Assembly: GCA_021783525.1 (NCBI GenBank)
Contig: JAJXTT010000124.1
Location: 1-6,061, forward strand
Direction: 5' to 3'
Length of the DNA: 6,061 nt
Source of the DNA: Pseudomonadota bacterium
Lineage (GTDB): Bacteria > Pseudomonadota > Gammaproteobacteria > Burkholderiales > Gallionellaceae
A model generated the notes under the pieces. The model saw only the letters and a list, made by a program, of their open reading frames with translations, did not search any database and was not told the origin of the DNA. This document shows, piece after piece, positions 6,003 to 6,061 of this stretch (its first letter is position 1; each line of letters starts with the position of its first letter). Made by a program: the position numbers and the translations under genes.

Positions 6003-6061
6003 GGAGCCGGACCATGCCGGCGTTTACTGCTCGGTTCCTGCCACCCCGTGCTGCATGGCGA

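Noticed and set aside
4588..6015. Antisense open frame of 475 codons across actP and its terminator
   Set aside because: It runs through a strong terminator stem and mirrors actP; composition is His/Arg/Gln-rich and nothing in it resembles a protein family.
6024..6061. Possible C-terminus of a convergent minus-strand gene (reads AMQHGVAGTEQ then stop)
   Set aside because: Only about 12 codons are visible. It would fit a convergent gene sharing the terminator, but chance openness of this length cannot be excluded.
6014..6061. Possible plus-strand gene start (ATG at 6014, GGAG at 6003-6006)
   Set aside because: Sixteen open codons with a passable ribosome binding site, but it begins 12 bases after a terminator with no promoter space, and it conflicts with the minus-strand reading.

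Overview
The window reads as an ordinary chromosomal segment of a GC-rich (roughly 60% G+C) Gram-negative bacterium, most likely a betaproteobacterium. Pointers are a TrpC of typical proteobacterial type, a ProA N-terminus of the betaproteobacterial kind, and a DUF485/ActP pair closely resembling E. coli YjcH/ActP. A Gallionella/Sideroxydans-like or other Nitrosomonadales host is a guess from general similarity and was not tested by search.

Layout. Positions 1-68 hold the first 22 codons of a leftward gene, very probably proA (proline synthesis). An 85-base divergent promoter region follows. Three rightward genes run from 154 to 3605 in tight series: trpC (tryptophan synthesis); a 633-residue protein with a cNMP-binding-like domain, a CBS pair and a DUF294 nucleotidyltransferase domain; and a DnaQ-like DEDDh 3'-5' exonuclease. 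The second and third genes both start with TTG, and the third overlaps the stop of the second (TTGA). A 242-base gene-free leader (3606-3847) contains two perfect short palindromes and ends in a very strong ribosome binding site. It precedes a second operon: a DUF485 small membrane protein (yjcH-like) overlapping by ATGA with actP, a sodium/acetate-type symporter. That operon closes with a textbook rho-independent terminator (5966-6002). The last 59 bases hold no gene that can be called.

How the genes work together. YjcH-ActP is a known acetate-uptake pair. From memory, the cNMP/CBS/DUF294 protein and DnaQ-like exonuclease are recurrent neighbours of this pair in proteobacteria (for example the PA3232-PA3235 region of Pseudomonas aeruginosa). 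The best candidate for an under-described system is therefore this four-gene neighbourhood: a multidomain putative nucleotidyltransferase sensor plus a nuclease, next to a carboxylate transporter. Its mechanism is unknown and the link is inference. trpC appears to be a passenger at the head of the signalling operon, cut off from the other trp genes. No mobile elements, CRISPR arrays, tRNA or rRNA genes were seen.
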